Source: Saprospiraceae bacterium
GTDB lineage: Bacteria > Bacteroidota > Bacteroidia > Chitinophagales > Saprospiraceae
Assembly (NCBI GenBank): GCA_020436935.1
Contig: JAGQWX010000010.1
Span: 1-64,000, forward strand
Reading direction: 5' to 3'
DNA length: 64,000 bases
In this document: piece by piece, positions 17,049 through 26,540 of the stretch
Position numbering within the stretch: the first letter of the stretch is position 1
How the letters are laid out: each line of letters begins with the position of its first letter
Position numbers and translations under genes: made by a program
Notes under the pieces: model-generated
Told to the model about the DNA's origin: nothing
Database searches by the model: none
The model's input: only the letters and a program-made list of their open reading frames with translations

Positions 17049-17585
17049 ATGCACGAAAAATTTCAAAACAAATACAGGATCAGTTCCTCCAGGCTTCAGA
17101 CGTGGAACTATGCCTCAGAGGGTATATATTTCATTACCATCAACACAAAGAACCGAATACGCTTTTTTGGCCAAATTGATGATGGCAAAATGCAACTTTC
17201 GGAATTAGGAAGAATTGTTGAAGATGAATGGCTAAAGACCCCAATCATCCGACCGGATATGAATTTAGTATTGGGAGAGTTTGTGGTAATGCCAGATCAT
17301 TTCCATGCCGTCTTGTCCATCGGCCAAAATACCTACAATCAATTAGATCCAATATTCCGGGGTAATATTTTTTCAGCACAAAGCAATAACCTTCCTTCTA
17401 TCATCCGAGGTTTTAAATCTGCGGTTACCACCAATGCCAGAAAATTGGAAACCATTACCAAAAATCCAAAATCACTGGTTTTTGAATGGCAGCCCAGATA
17501 CCATGATCATGTGATCAGAAATGCAGACGAATATTATCGGATATCGCAGTACATCCGCAATAATCCGTCTAATTGGCATCAATGA
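17049..17585 (+). CDS. REP-associated tyrosine transposase (RAYT, Y1_Tnp)
   Basis: A 178-residue single-strand HUH-type transposase of the IS200/IS605-related RAYT group. The HUH motif is VVMPDHFHAVL, and the C-terminal part RYHDHVIRNADEYYRIS with QYIRNNPSNW carries the candidate catalytic tyrosine. Such proteins act on REP palindromes scattered in the host genome rather than moving as ordinary insertion sequences. REP-like palindromes lie just downstream (17587-17676), which supports the call. Confidence 0.92.
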   Translation: MHEKFQNKYRISSSRLQTWNYASEGIYFITINTKNRIRFFGQIDDGKMQLSELGRIVEDEWLKTPIIRPDMNLVLGEFVVMPDHFHAVLSIGQNTYNQLDPIFRGNIFSAQSNNLPSIIRGFKSAVTTNARKLETITKNPKSLVFEWQPRYHDHVIRNADEYYRISQYIRNNPSNWHQ

Positions 17586-17586
17586 T

Positions 17587-17658
17587 GACGCCAGGCCTCG
17601 GGTAAAGGTGGAGACGCCAGGCCTCGGGTAAAGGTGGAGACGCTAGGCATGGCGTCTC
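17587..17658. repeat. REP-like tandem repeats and palindrome after RAYT
   Basis: Two identical 26-bp units (17587-17612 and 17613-17638) are followed by a third, altered unit. The third forms a stem with GAGACGC (17637-17643) pairing with GCGTCTC (17652-17658). The cluster begins immediately after the RAYT stop codon. Being next to a RAYT gene, it is the likely recognition substrate. Confidence 0.7.
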
Positions 17659-17662
17659 AATC

Positions 17663-17699
17663 CGCCATATATGGCGTAAACAAAAAAAACATATCTTTG
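17663..17699 (+). promoter_or_regulatory. tdh promoter box with upstream 14-bp palindrome
   Basis: TATCTTTG at 17692-17699 matches the Bacteroidota -7 consensus TAnnTTTG, about 25 bp before the tdh ATG. Where the TTTG -33 element would sit (around 17669-17672) there is instead a perfect palindrome, CGCCATATATGGCG (17663-17676). This may be an operator, or the edge of the REP cluster. Confidence 0.55.
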
Positions 17700-17724
17700 C
17701 CACACCTAACAACTTGCTAACCAA

Positions 17725-18651
17725 ATGTCAGAAACCAGAATCCTGGTCACCGGAGCCAACGGTCAGATCGGTAATGTCCTTACCAATGAATTAAGGAAAA
17801 AATTCGGCACCTATCACGTCCTTGCGACAGACATTCAAAAAAATGCGAACGACCCACATTATGAGTTTCTTGACATCCTCAATGCTGTCAGGATGCGCGA
17901 ATTGATCGGAGACTTTGGCATAACACAAGTGTACCATCTTGCAGCCATTTTATCTGCCGGTGGCGAATACAATCCAATGAAAACCTGGAATGTCAATCTC
18001 AACGGATGGATCTCGGTGCTTGAAATAGCCAGAGAGCTCGGACTGGATAAAGTATTTTTTCCCAGCACTATTGCCGTTTTTGGGAAAACAACTCCCCGGG
18101 AACTGACTCCACAACACGTGCCCATGCAACCCGATACAATTTACGGTGTAAGCAAAGTCACAGGTGAATTGCTGAATCACTACTATTTCCAAAAATATGG
18201 TATCGACGTCAGGTCTGTGCGCTACCCAGGCATCATTTCCTACCAATCAGTGCCGGCCGGAGGTACGACTGACTATGCCGTTGAAATATTTCATGCTGCC
18301 AAAAAGGGAGAGAAATACGAGTGTTTTCTGGCTGAAAACACCCGACTACCCATGATGTATGCCGATGATGCAATTGCAGGAACGATACAATTGATGGACG
18401 CCCCTGTAGAGAATATAAAATGTCGAATGGGGTATAACCTTGCAGCAATGAGCTTCACACCCGGAGAATTGTATGCTGAAATCAAAAATCACTACCCAGA
18501 CTTCGAAATTGAATACAAACCTGATTTCAGGCAAAAGATTGCTGAAAGCTGGACTGAAGTGATCGACGACAGTGAGGCAAGGAAAGATTGGGGATGGAAC
18601 CATCGTTTTGATTTGAAGGCTATGGTGGCGGAGATGGTGGAGAATGTATAG
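17725..18651 (+). CDS. L-threonine 3-dehydrogenase, SDR type
   Basis: An NAD-dependent extended SDR protein of 308 residues that oxidises L-threonine to 2-amino-3-ketobutyrate. The NAD-binding GANGQIG is at residues 10-16 and the catalytic YxxxK is Y140/K144 (YGVSK). The segment STIAVFG with the later YPGIISY and PAGGTTDYAVEI is typical of the SDR-type threonine dehydrogenases found in Bacteroidota, unlike the zinc-dependent E. coli Tdh. The next gene is glycine C-acetyltransferase, which uses its unstable product, so the assignment is well supported. Confidence 0.92.
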   Translation: MSETRILVTGANGQIGNVLTNELRKKFGTYHVLATDIQKNANDPHYEFLDILNAVRMRELIGDFGITQVYHLAAILSAGGEYNPMKTWNVNLNGWISVLEIARELGLDKVFFPSTIAVFGKTTPRELTPQHVPMQPDTIYGVSKVTGELLNHYYFQKYGIDVRSVRYPGIISYQSVPAGGTTDYAVEIFHAAKKGEKYECFLAENTRLPMMYADDAIAGTIQLMDAPVENIKCRMGYNLAAMSFTPGELYAEIKNHYPDFEIEYKPDFRQKIAESWTEVIDDSEARKDWGWNHRFDLKAMVAEMVENV

Positions 18652-18772
18652 GGGGATTAGGTTAAAAGTTAAAGGTTAAAAGTTAAAGGTGGTTTTGGCT
18701 TTAAATGGTTGACAATAAATGATTTAAATCGATTTTCAAATTTCGATTTTCAAATTTCAAATCTTAAATGAA
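18652..18772. repeat. AT-rich spacer with short tandem repeats
   Basis: The tdh-kbl spacer contains tandem GTTAAA(A/G) units (about 18660-18692) and repeated GATTTTCAAATTTC motifs (about 18730-18765). The latter resemble sequence at 30930-30960. No promoter box was clear. Confidence 0.5.
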
Positions 18773-19963
18773 ATGAGGACAGAAGACTTACAATTTTATG
18801 AGCAAACGCTGAAAGAGATAGAGGCAGAGGGATTGTTCAAAAAGGAACGCATCATTACTTCACCTCAATCTGCTGAAATTAGCTTACAGGATGGAAGTAA
18901 GGTGCTCAATTTTTGTGCGAATAATTATATGGGTCTTTCTTCTCATCCCAGGGTCATCGAAGCGGCCCATAAAGCGCTCGATAGCCATGGTTTTGGGATG
19001 TCATCTGTCAGATTTATTTGCGGGACACAGGACATTCACAAAGAACTTGAAGAAAAAATTGCTGCTTTTGTTGGGGCTGAGGATGCCATATTATATGCTG
19101 CGGCCTTTGATGCCAATGGTGGACTATTTGAGCCTTTGTTGGGGCCCGAAGATGCCATTATCTCCGACGCGCTCAACCATGCATCCATCATCGATGGAGT
19201 GAGGCTCTGTAAGGCCAAGCGTTACCGATATGCCAACAACGACATGGAAGACCTGGAGAAAAACCTCAAACTCGCAAGAGAGGAAGGTGCACAAAAAATC
19301 ATGATTGCCACAGACGGTGTGTTTTCCATGGATGGATATATTGCACAAATGGATAAAGTATGCGCACTTGCAGAGCAATATGACGCCATGGTCATGGTAG
19401 ACGACTGTCATGCCAGCGGCTTTGTGGGACCGACAGGCAAAGGGAGCGCTGAACATTGCGGAGTTTGGGGCAAACCTACCATTACCACCGGCACTTTTGG
19501 CAAAGCTCTTGGTGGGGCATCAGGGGGATTTACAGCTGGTCCGAAGGCTATTATCGAAATCCTGAGGCAAAGATCCAGGCCATACCTTTTTTCAAATACA
19601 CTGGCACCTTCCATCGTCGCTGCTTCTATTGCTGTGCTCGATTTGCTGTGCGAAGGCACAGAGCTCATTACGAAAATCAAGGAAAATACGGCGAGGTTCA
19701 GAAAAGGCATGGGCGAAGCCGGCTTTGACATCTTACAAGGAACGCATCCGATAACGCCGGTTATGCTCTATGATGCGAGATTGGCGCAGGAGTATTCTGC
19801 AAGACTGCTCAAAGAAGGTATTTATGTCATTGGCTTTTTCTATCCTGTCGTGCCTAAGGAAAAAGCGCGCATAAGGGTACAGATTTCAGCCGGACATGAA
19901 AGCCATCACATAGACAAAGCCATCGATGCATTTGTCAAAGTCAGGAAGGATCTGGGGGCATAA
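18773..19963 (+). CDS. kbl: glycine C-acetyltransferase (2-amino-3-ketobutyrate CoA ligase)
   Basis: A PLP-dependent alpha-oxoamine synthase of 396 residues that cleaves 2-amino-3-ketobutyrate with CoA to glycine and acetyl-CoA. The PLP lysine is K244 in [12 protein letters not shown], and the PLP-ring contacts DDCHASGF and FCANNYMGL are present. The length equals E. coli Kbl. It follows tdh by about 120 bp in the same direction, forming the threonine-degradation pair. The start is ATG at 18773. Confidence 0.95.
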   Translation: MRTEDLQFYEQTLKEIEAEGLFKKERIITSPQSAEISLQDGSKVLNFCANNYMGLSSHPRVIEAAHKALDSHGFGMSSVRFICGTQDIHKELEEKIAAFVGAEDAILYAAAFDANGGLFEPLLGPEDAIISDALNHASIIDGVRLCKAKRYRYANNDMEDLEKNLKLAREEGAQKIMIATDGVFSMDGYIAQMDKVCALAEQYDAMVMVDDCHASGFVGPTGKGSAEHCGVWGKPTITTGTFGKALGGASGGFTAGPKAIIEILRQRSRPYLFSNTLAPSIVAASIAVLDLLCEGTELITKIKENTARFRKGMGEAGFDILQGTHPITPVMLYDARLAQEYSARLLKEGIYVIGFFYPVVPKEKARIRVQISAGHESHHIDKAIDAFVKVRKDLGA

Positions 19964-20058
19964 AACAATACATACCTTCATTCATTGGGCATAAGCCAGT
20001 AGCCATTACAAGACAGTCGGGTTGTGTGCGATTTGTTACGCTTTGGGAGAAATCAATA

Positions 20059-20655
20059 TTACTTCTTAAGTTCTTTTATTTCGATGTCTTTCCAATGGAC
20101 TTTGATACCTCCACCGTCATGGATCTGAAGGGCTATTGCTCCTTTCCCTTTTCCAATTTTTTCATCAGAGAGTGTGATCATCTTTTTGCCATTGAGCCAG
20201 CTGGTGACGGTATCGCCTTTGACTTTTATTTTCATGGTATTCCATTCTCCCATTTTGAGGAACTTGTCTTTTTTGGGATCTGGTTTTATCAGCCACCCTC
20301 TTCCATAAGACTCATATACACCACCGGTATCATGTCCCGGAGGGGCTACCTCTACCTGCCAGCCGGTGATTTTTGTGCCTTCTATGGTAGACCTGAAAAA
20401 CACTCCGCTGTTTCCATTGGCCTCCTGTTTGAATTTGAGCGTGAGCACAAAATCATCGTAATATGAAGCTGTGGACAAATATCCATAACCTTTGTCAGGT
20501 CCACTTTCGCATATCAGTTCACCATTTTCAACGTACCATTTTTCGGTTCCGTGAATGTTCCATCCGGTAAGGTCTTTTCCGTTGAACAGTGAGGTTTGTG
20601 CAGATGTGCTAAAATAAACGAGTAAAAGGATTGCGGCTGTGAAAATTTGTTTCAT
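20059..20655 (-). CDS. DUF1080 (3-keto-disaccharide hydrolase) family secreted protein
   Basis: A 198-residue exported protein with a Sec signal peptide (cleavage after residue 19, STSAQ). The rest is one concanavalin-like DUF1080 domain: LFNGKDLTGW at the start, then NSGVFFRS, GWQVEV, GEWNTMKIKVKG and a final IALQIHDGGGIKVHWKDIEIK. Characterised members hydrolyse 3-keto-glycosides; the substrate here is unknown. It is convergent with kbl and no terminator is evident in the 95-bp gap. Confidence 0.9.
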   Translation of the reverse strand: MKQIFTAAILLLVYFSTSAQTSLFNGKDLTGWNIHGTEKWYVENGELICESGPDKGYGYLSTASYYDDFVLTLKFKQEANGNSGVFFRSTIEGTKITGWQVEVAPPGHDTGGVYESYGRGWLIKPDPKKDKFLKMGEWNTMKIKVKGDTVTSWLNGKKMITLSDEKIGKGKGAIALQIHDGGGIKVHWKDIEIKELKK

Positions 20656-20764
20656 TATTTGAATTTAGATTGTGCGACCGAAATTAAAAATTCTTTTGAC
20701 TTAAATCTGAAAAAGGAGTTTCAATAATATTTAGAAAAGTCTAATTGATCTTATGGAAAACCAT

Positions 20765-21283
20765 TCAAAAAAGATTTCCATTCTCATCCATGCCAATTGG
20801 GGAGGAGGTTCTTTCCAGCCATTCTTGAGACTGAAGTTCTTCAATTGGCGCTGCCGCCAATAGTTTTTCAAATAGGGCTTTTGCCCGACTTTTGACCTGC
20901 TCTTCGGCTTCAATGGTGTAGTCCGAAAAGAGTTGTTTTGCTTCAGCAGGAAAATTGAGTAGCAGGATTTGAGTATGATTGCCCACATTTATAACATCCA
21001 ATACTTTGAAGTAATGACCGGGGGAGAGCACGACATGACCGGTTTTTGCTGCGTCGGGATTAAAAACTCCGAGATCTTTGACCATGGCACTTGCAACAAG
21101 GAAACGACAAGGCTGTGTCAACCCACCTAGTTTGTAGGTAAGGTCGACAAATCCTCTTTCATGCAGGATAAGTCCTGGTTGATACTTAGAAGGTAAGTGG
21201 CTATCCAATGTAAGATCACGACCATAGAAGCCCATGCCAGAAAAAGTCCTTGTCATTAGTTCGTTGATTTTATCCGTTTCCAT
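20765..21283 (-). CDS. hypothetical protein, 172 residues
   Basis: I do not recognise this protein. It is soluble, without signal peptide or membrane segments. The N-terminal half is mixed alpha/beta (DLTLDSHLPSKYQPGLILHERG) and the C-terminal third is a helical, charged stretch (EAEEQVKSRAKALFEKLLAAA). The start is ATG at 21283. The long frame with normal codon use argues it is real. It lies about 110 bp from the DUF1080 gene in the same direction. Confidence 0.6.
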   Translation of the reverse strand: METDKINELMTRTFSGMGFYGRDLTLDSHLPSKYQPGLILHERGFVDLTYKLGGLTQPCRFLVASAMVKDLGVFNPDAAKTGHVVLSPGHYFKVLDVINVGNHTQILLLNFPAEAKQLFSDYTIEAEEQVKSRAKALFEKLLAAAPIEELQSQEWLERTSSPIGMDENGNLF

Positions 21284-21462
21284 ACAAGCAGTTTTATTAA
21301 TTTATCATCATTAAACCAATAATGTTTTTCTAATCAGCACTTTTCTCTCCAACAACTTTTAAAAATAAATTATTTTCAAACCTGATATTTGTTGTTGAGA
21401 ATAGCTGATAAAGCAAATCATTTCAGATAAAAACCATCATTAACCTAATATAAAAATAATTT

Positions 21463-22674
21463 ATGCGTCTGAAAGACCTTTCTTCGCAAATGTGGGGCGC
21501 TCCAAGAAAATTTGATCCGAATGTTGGTGAACGACGCGTCAGCTGGCTTGAACTTTTTTTCGATCTGGTTTACGTCATTGCAATTTCAAGAATCACACAT
21601 CATCTTTCACTTCATCTGAATGTACATGGACTCATGGAGTTCTTCATTATGTTTATGATGATCTTTTGGGGATGGGTCAATGGCAGTTTGTATCACGATT
21701 TACATGGAAATGAAGGACTACGAACAAGATTGATGACGCTTTGGCAAATGATCATCATCGCAGGTTTTTCGATAACACTCGACAATACAGAAGATGCTTC
21801 TTATCGCAATCTTACCATAACATTGATGATCATGCAATTGTACATCACCTATCTTTGGTGGAGCGTAGGCCTTTATGATCAATCGCACAGAAAATACAAT
21901 TTGCCCTATACCATTCTTTTTCTTATTTCATTTTCTGCCATGTTCCTGAGTTTGTTTGTTTCCCAAGATTGGCTCAGATTTCTAATACCAATTGTGCTCA
22001 TTTGTAACTATACGCCGCCATTTATTGCAAAATTGATCCTACAGAGGGACAGACTGGAGTTATCCCTTTCTTCGAGTATGTTTGAACGATTTGGCTTATT
22101 TACCATCATTATTTTTGGTGAGCTGGTCCTTGGAGTTGTCAATGGTATGAGTGAAGCAAGGCCACTTGATGGTATTGGTCTGGTCAATTTCATCTTTGCG
22201 CTGAGCATTGTCTTTGCGCTCTGGTGGATTTTCTTCACGCTCACTTCCAGGGCCGAACCTAAATCAGGCTTCAATGCTGCTACATTTATAGAATTGCTTT
22301 TTATTCCAGCACTCATTTCCCTGGGCGTTATTGCAGCGTGTTTTAATAACTTGCTTGCCGTAGCCGGACCAAATCCAACCGTAAACAAGATCTTTATTTT
22401 TGCAATAGCGACATTGCTGATTTCCATTGGATTGCTATTGTTGGTGATGTATTATCCTGAGCAATTTGAGGAAACCCGAATTAAGGTAAGAAAATCAATG
22501 TGGTGGGCAGGAGGATTTTTTGTGTTGTTTGCTCTCATTACACCCACTATGAATGTTACTTTGTTTTTGGGAGTTCTTCTTACCTTTATTTTGATATTGA
22601 TTTTTGTGCTTAATAGTATGTATTATACCCTGCTACAGCGTCAGAAAAGTGATAAGAATGAAGATGATGGCTAG
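21463..22674 (+). CDS. LtrA family membrane protein
   Basis: A 403-residue polytopic membrane protein of the low-temperature-requirement A family. The N-terminal signature RRVSWLELFFDLVYVIAISR is the family hallmark, and about ten to twelve hydrophobic segments follow. A central FGLFTIIIFGELVLGVVNG motif is also typical. The biochemical function of LtrA proteins is not established. It is monocistronic by spacing. Confidence 0.92.
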   Translation: MRLKDLSSQMWGAPRKFDPNVGERRVSWLELFFDLVYVIAISRITHHLSLHLNVHGLMEFFIMFMMIFWGWVNGSLYHDLHGNEGLRTRLMTLWQMIIIAGFSITLDNTEDASYRNLTITLMIMQLYITYLWWSVGLYDQSHRKYNLPYTILFLISFSAMFLSLFVSQDWLRFLIPIVLICNYTPPFIAKLILQRDRLELSLSSSMFERFGLFTIIIFGELVLGVVNGMSEARPLDGIGLVNFIFALSIVFALWWIFFTLTSRAEPKSGFNAATFIELLFIPALISLGVIAACFNNLLAVAGPNPTVNKIFIFAIATLLISIGLLLLVMYYPEQFEETRIKVRKSMWWAGGFFVLFALITPTMNVTLFLGVLLTFILILIFVLNSMYYTLLQRQKSDKNEDDG

Positions 22675-22821
22675 ATCTGTCGTTTTCGAAATAATATTTT
22701 ATAAAACAAGTGTGTTGCTAAAAAATATATAATATAGAGGCCTGTTGTTTAAAACAAATAGATATTTTTTGGAAATTCAATATTTGAATTATGTTAGCAC
22801 AGAAATTCAAAACGTACCTAC

Positions 22822-24225
22822 ATGTCAGAAGTAAATCAGCCTGAGGTTATCACTACCTCAGAGGAGTTTGAGCGCGTTCCCGTTCCTCCATCCCATTTTA
22901 AAAATTGGAAGTCCTTTTTGGGGATGTATGCCGGCGAACATGCTGCAGGTACTGAATTTGTAATCGGGCCTTTGTTCCTGACTGCTGGAGTAAGCGCTTT
23001 TGACCTGATCATTGGTTTGCTGATTGGTAACTTTATGGCTGTATTGTCATGGAGATATTTGACGGCGGCCATTTCGGTGAAGGAGAGATATACACTGTAT
23101 TATAAACTCGAAAAAATTTGCGGCAAAAACCTGGTTACTTTCTACAATGTGGCCAATGGTGTCTTGTTTTGTTTTCTTGCAGGATCGATGATTACTGTTT
23201 CGGCTACTGCAGTCGGAATACCTTTTGACATGGAAATGCCCAAGCTCACAGATACCATGCCCAACAGTTTTACCTGGGTAATTATTGTAGTTTTGATTGG
23301 GGTGGTCATATCTCTGGTGGCTGCGAGGGGTTATGATGCGGTCAGCAAAGCCGCCAATCTGATGTCGCCCATCATTGTGATCGCATTCATCGCTGCCGGA
23401 ATTGTTGCCATGAGGCAGCTGGGTGTTGGTTCATTTCAGGATTTTTGGAACATTTGGGGTGATGGCAGTGAACCATTTCCAGGCCAGATCAAGTATACTT
23501 TCTGGCACGTTGTCCTTTGGTCCTGGTTTTGCAATGCGGCCATGCACATAGGCATGAGCGATATGTCTGTTTTCAGATTTGCAGACAAAGCTTCGAATGG
23601 ATGGACGACAGCTGCGGGCATGTATGTAGGCCATTATATTGCGTGGATTGCTGCAGCTTTGTTGTATGCAGTTTATTTGAAAAGCCCCGAAGCCCAAAGC
23701 TTCCTGGCCAATGGACAGGCACCTACCGTAGCTCCTGGACCTCTTGCCTACAACGCCCTTGGCTTTTTTGGCATCATTGCCGTCATATTTGCAGGATGGA
23801 CAACAGCCAACCCCACCATTTACCGTGCCGGACTTGCTTTTCAATCCATCATCCCCAAAGCTTCAACTTTCTGGGTTACCATATTGGCTGGAACGGTTGC
23901 TACTATTGCCGGCATATTTCCGGCCTTCGCAATGAAGCTGCTCGATTTTGTAGCGCTGTACGGCTTTATTCTTGCTCCTGTCGGCGCTGTTATAGTTTTT
24001 GAATACTTTTTTGCAGAGCGCTTTGGCGTGGTGAAAAACTATGCGGAGAAGAGCGGCATCAAATTCAATATAGCTGTGCTGATCGCCTGGGCTTTGAGCT
24101 TTCTCGTTTTTTATGGTTTATCAATAAGTCAGGGCATATTCCTCAGCTTTCTGACGTTGCCGGCGTGGATCAGTTGCGGTTTGCTTTATCTGGTGTTGAG
24201 TAAGCAGATGCAGAAGTCGGTGTAA
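22822..24225 (+). CDS. NCS1-type purine/cytosine permease family transporter
   Basis: A 467-residue membrane protein with about twelve hydrophobic segments, consistent with the NCS1 (cytosine/purine/allantoin) permease group. After a soluble N-terminal stretch of about 40 residues come GTEFVIGPLFLTAGVS and later ARGYDAVSKAANLMSP and FAGWTTANPTIYRAGLAFQ, which fit that family. The substrate, probably a nucleobase or related nitrogen compound, cannot be decided. It is followed by the locus-2 AAACGTTT element. Confidence 0.8.
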   Translation: MSEVNQPEVITTSEEFERVPVPPSHFKNWKSFLGMYAGEHAAGTEFVIGPLFLTAGVSAFDLIIGLLIGNFMAVLSWRYLTAAISVKERYTLYYKLEKICGKNLVTFYNVANGVLFCFLAGSMITVSATAVGIPFDMEMPKLTDTMPNSFTWVIIVVLIGVVISLVAARGYDAVSKAANLMSPIIVIAFIAAGIVAMRQLGVGSFQDFWNIWGDGSEPFPGQIKYTFWHVVLWSWFCNAAMHIGMSDMSVFRFADKASNGWTTAAGMYVGHYIAWIAAALLYAVYLKSPEAQSFLANGQAPTVAPGPLAYNALGFFGIIAVIFAGWTTANPTIYRAGLAFQSIIPKASTFWVTILAGTVATIAGIFPAFAMKLLDFVALYGFILAPVGAVIVFEYFFAERFGVVKNYAEKSGIKFNIAVLIAWALSFLVFYGLSISQGIFLSFLTLPAWISCGLLYLVLSKQMQKSV

Positions 24226-24230
24226 AAGTT

Positions 24231-24260
24231 GTCGGATATGTGTCCGACAGGTGTCTGACA
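24231..24260. repeat. GTCTGAC-type palindrome cluster, locus 2
   Basis: GTCGGA (24231-24236) pairs with TCCGAC (24243-24248), followed by GGTGTCTGACA, which recurs at locus 1 (10149-10185). It begins six bases after the permease stop. Confidence 0.6.
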
Positions 24261-24267
24261 CATATTT

Positions 24268-24313
24268 AAACGTTTCTAAACGTTTCTAAACGTTTAGAAA
24301 CGTTTGTAAACGG
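24268..24313. repeat. AAACGTTT palindrome array, locus 2
   Basis: Four perfect copies of AAACGTTT at 24268-24275, 24278-24285, 24288-24295 and 24298-24305, at exact 10-bp steps. A degenerate fifth begins at 24308 (AAACGG) and leads into CGGATATGT, as at locus 1 (9913-9948). Confidence 0.88.
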
Positions 24314-24364
24314 ATATGTCTTTGAAAATCAATGAATTAGATTAAATTTAAAACAAAAGTGGTC

Positions 24365-24400
24365 ACAAAAGTGGTCAGACGCCCGTCTGACCACTTTTGT
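24365..24400. terminator. perfect 16-bp hairpin between convergent genes, locus 2
   Basis: ACAAAAGTGGTCAGAC (24365-24380) pairs perfectly with 24385-24400 around loop GCCC. It contains the same GTGGTCAGAC core as 9991-10020. It lies between the convergent permease and M3 peptidase genes. The stem ends in A/T-rich flanks on both sides, so it may act as a two-way terminator. An extra half-copy of CAAAAGTGGTCA lies at 24354-24365. Confidence 0.6.
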
Positions 24401-24413
24401 TTTATACAGATGT

Positions 24414-26540
24414 TTAAGGCCTATTCTCCTTCCCCAAACCCCGATCATTGATCAAGGCATCAATACCGGGTTTCCTTCCGGAAAACAACTCGTAGGCTGC
24501 TTCAGGGTCTATGCTGCCACGCGGAGCAAATAAATATTTGACCATCTTTTCTGCCAAAGCTTTATTGTAAAACCCATCTGGTGCATTCCTGAACAAATCT
24601 GATGCATCGGAGGTCAGCACATCGGCCCAGATATAGCTGTAATAACCAGCAGAATAACCCTCACCCGCGAAAGCATGGGTGAAGTGGGTAGATCTGTGGC
24701 GCATTACTATTTCTGATGGCATGCCCAGTTTTTCCAGTGTTTCCTTCTCAAATGCAGCTACATCTGTGATCTGGTCGGGTGGGGTAGTGTGATAATACAT
24801 GTCCATCAGGGCAGAAGCCAGGTATTCGCTTGTCTCAAAGCCCTGGTTGAAAGTTGCTGCTTTTTTGATCTTGGCGATAAGTTCTGCCGGCATTGGTTTA
24901 CCGGTTTCGTGGTGTCTGAAAAAACGGGAAATGACTTCGTCGGTGGTCAGCCATCTTTCGAGAAGCTGTGAATGGAATTCAACATAATCTCTGACTACCC
25001 TGTTCTGCCCTGGGTATTTGACATTCGACGCAAGGTTGTGGAGTGCGTGGCCAAATTCGTGAAAGAAGGTGTTGGCATCATCCCAACCTATGAGCAAGGC
25101 TTCGCCGGGTGCAGGTTCCACAAAATTGGAATTGTTGGAGGATAGAACCAAAGTTTCATTGCCATCGATGTTGGTATGGCTTCTGTATGCTGATGCCCAG
25201 GCGCCTGATCGTTTTCCCGGCCTTGCATAGGGATCCAGGTACCAAAGACCTACGATTTTATCGGAGGTTTTGTCACTCACTTCCCAAACGCGGACATCCT
25301 CATGAAAAACAGGAACTTTTCCTACAGGTAAAGCAGTAAACTTGTAATTGAACAACTCTCCTGCCACATAAAACATCGCTTCCGTAAGTTTGTCCAGCTG
25401 CAAGTAAGCTTTTACCTCTTCGGAGTTGAGGTCAAATTTTGCTTTTCTCACCTTTTCAGCATAATACCTGTAATCCCAGGGTTCTATTTTGATGCCATCT
25501 TTATCAGCAAGCTTTTGCATTTCAGCAACCTCTTCGTGCACTTTGGCCACAGAAAGAGGCCAGATTTTGGTCAGCAAGTCAAACACTTTATCCGGACTTT
25601 TGGCCATTTTGTCCTGGAGTCTCCATTCCGCATAATTTTTCTTGCCCAACAATACAGATCTTTCATGTCTAAGCTGGAGTATTTTCTGGATCACCTCTTT
25701 ATTGTCATTGGCGTCGCCATTGTTGCCTCTTGAATAATATGCCTTCCATACTTTTTCCCTCAGTGGTCTGTTGTTGGAAAAGGTCAGAAACGGATCCATC
25801 GATGAACGTGTATTGGATACAGCATACATTCCTTCCTTGCCCTGTGATTTTGCGGTTACTGATGCGTTCGCAAGGAATGACTCAGACAAGCCTTCTGCCT
25901 CACTTTTGCTGAAAAAAGTAAAATATTTTTCTTCGTCAGCAAGCACATTGTTGCTGTATTGATTGTGCAGGGAAGACAATTGTTTTTGGATATCAGCATA
26001 CCTGGCTTTATCCGTTGGATTGAGTTGTGCTCCGGCTATGATGAAGTCCTCATAATATTGCTTGACCAGCATTTGTTCATCTTCTCCCAATGGCTTTTTT
26101 AGAGATGCTTCATATACTGATTTGATTCTACTGAACAATTTCTCATTCTGTATGATCCCGGTGTTGTAAGCCGAAAGCAGCGGAGAAAGCTCTTGTTGCA
26201 ACTTCCTGAATTCGGGAGAAGACATATTTCCTCCCCAGACTCCATAGTACACCATTTGCTCCTGATTTTCCAGATTTACTTTTTCCATGGCAAGGATGGT
26301 GTTTTCAAAACTGGGCGACTCAGGATTCGAGGCGATTTTTTCATATGCCATCTTACCTTCTTCAATGTTCTGTTTTACAGCCTCAGAAAGCAGAGGTATG
26401 GTTACTTTATCAAAGGCAGGAAGACCTCCATATGGTCCCTCCCATTTGGAAGTTAAAACATTTTGTCCAATGGCCTGTTGGCCGGTCGACAACATCAATA
26501 ATGATATCACCATGCGCAGTAATAATTTCATCTGTTTCAT
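24414..26540 (-). CDS. M3 family peptidyl-dipeptidase (Dcp-like), exported
   Basis: A 708-residue zinc metallopeptidase of the M3A (thimet oligopeptidase/Dcp) family. The zinc motif FFHEFGHALHNL lies near residue 490, with the third ligand glutamate about 28 residues downstream (VEFHSQLLERWL). An N-terminal signal peptide (MLSTGQQAIGQ region) sends it to the periplasm, where it would trim small peptides. The length is normal for Dcp. The start is ATG at 26540, and an in-frame ATG three codons later is also possible. Confidence 0.94.
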   Translation of the reverse strand: MKQMKLLLRMVISLLMLSTGQQAIGQNVLTSKWEGPYGGLPAFDKVTIPLLSEAVKQNIEEGKMAYEKIASNPESPSFENTILAMEKVNLENQEQMVYYGVWGGNMSSPEFRKLQQELSPLLSAYNTGIIQNEKLFSRIKSVYEASLKKPLGEDEQMLVKQYYEDFIIAGAQLNPTDKARYADIQKQLSSLHNQYSNNVLADEEKYFTFFSKSEAEGLSESFLANASVTAKSQGKEGMYAVSNTRSSMDPFLTFSNNRPLREKVWKAYYSRGNNGDANDNKEVIQKILQLRHERSVLLGKKNYAEWRLQDKMAKSPDKVFDLLTKIWPLSVAKVHEEVAEMQKLADKDGIKIEPWDYRYYAEKVRKAKFDLNSEEVKAYLQLDKLTEAMFYVAGELFNYKFTALPVGKVPVFHEDVRVWEVSDKTSDKIVGLWYLDPYARPGKRSGAWASAYRSHTNIDGNETLVLSSNNSNFVEPAPGEALLIGWDDANTFFHEFGHALHNLASNVKYPGQNRVVRDYVEFHSQLLERWLTTDEVISRFFRHHETGKPMPAELIAKIKKAATFNQGFETSEYLASALMDMYYHTTPPDQITDVAAFEKETLEKLGMPSEIVMRHRSTHFTHAFAGEGYSAGYYSYIWADVLTSDASDLFRNAPDGFYNKALAEKMVKYLFAPRGSIDPEAAYELFSGRKPGIDALINDRGLGKENRP

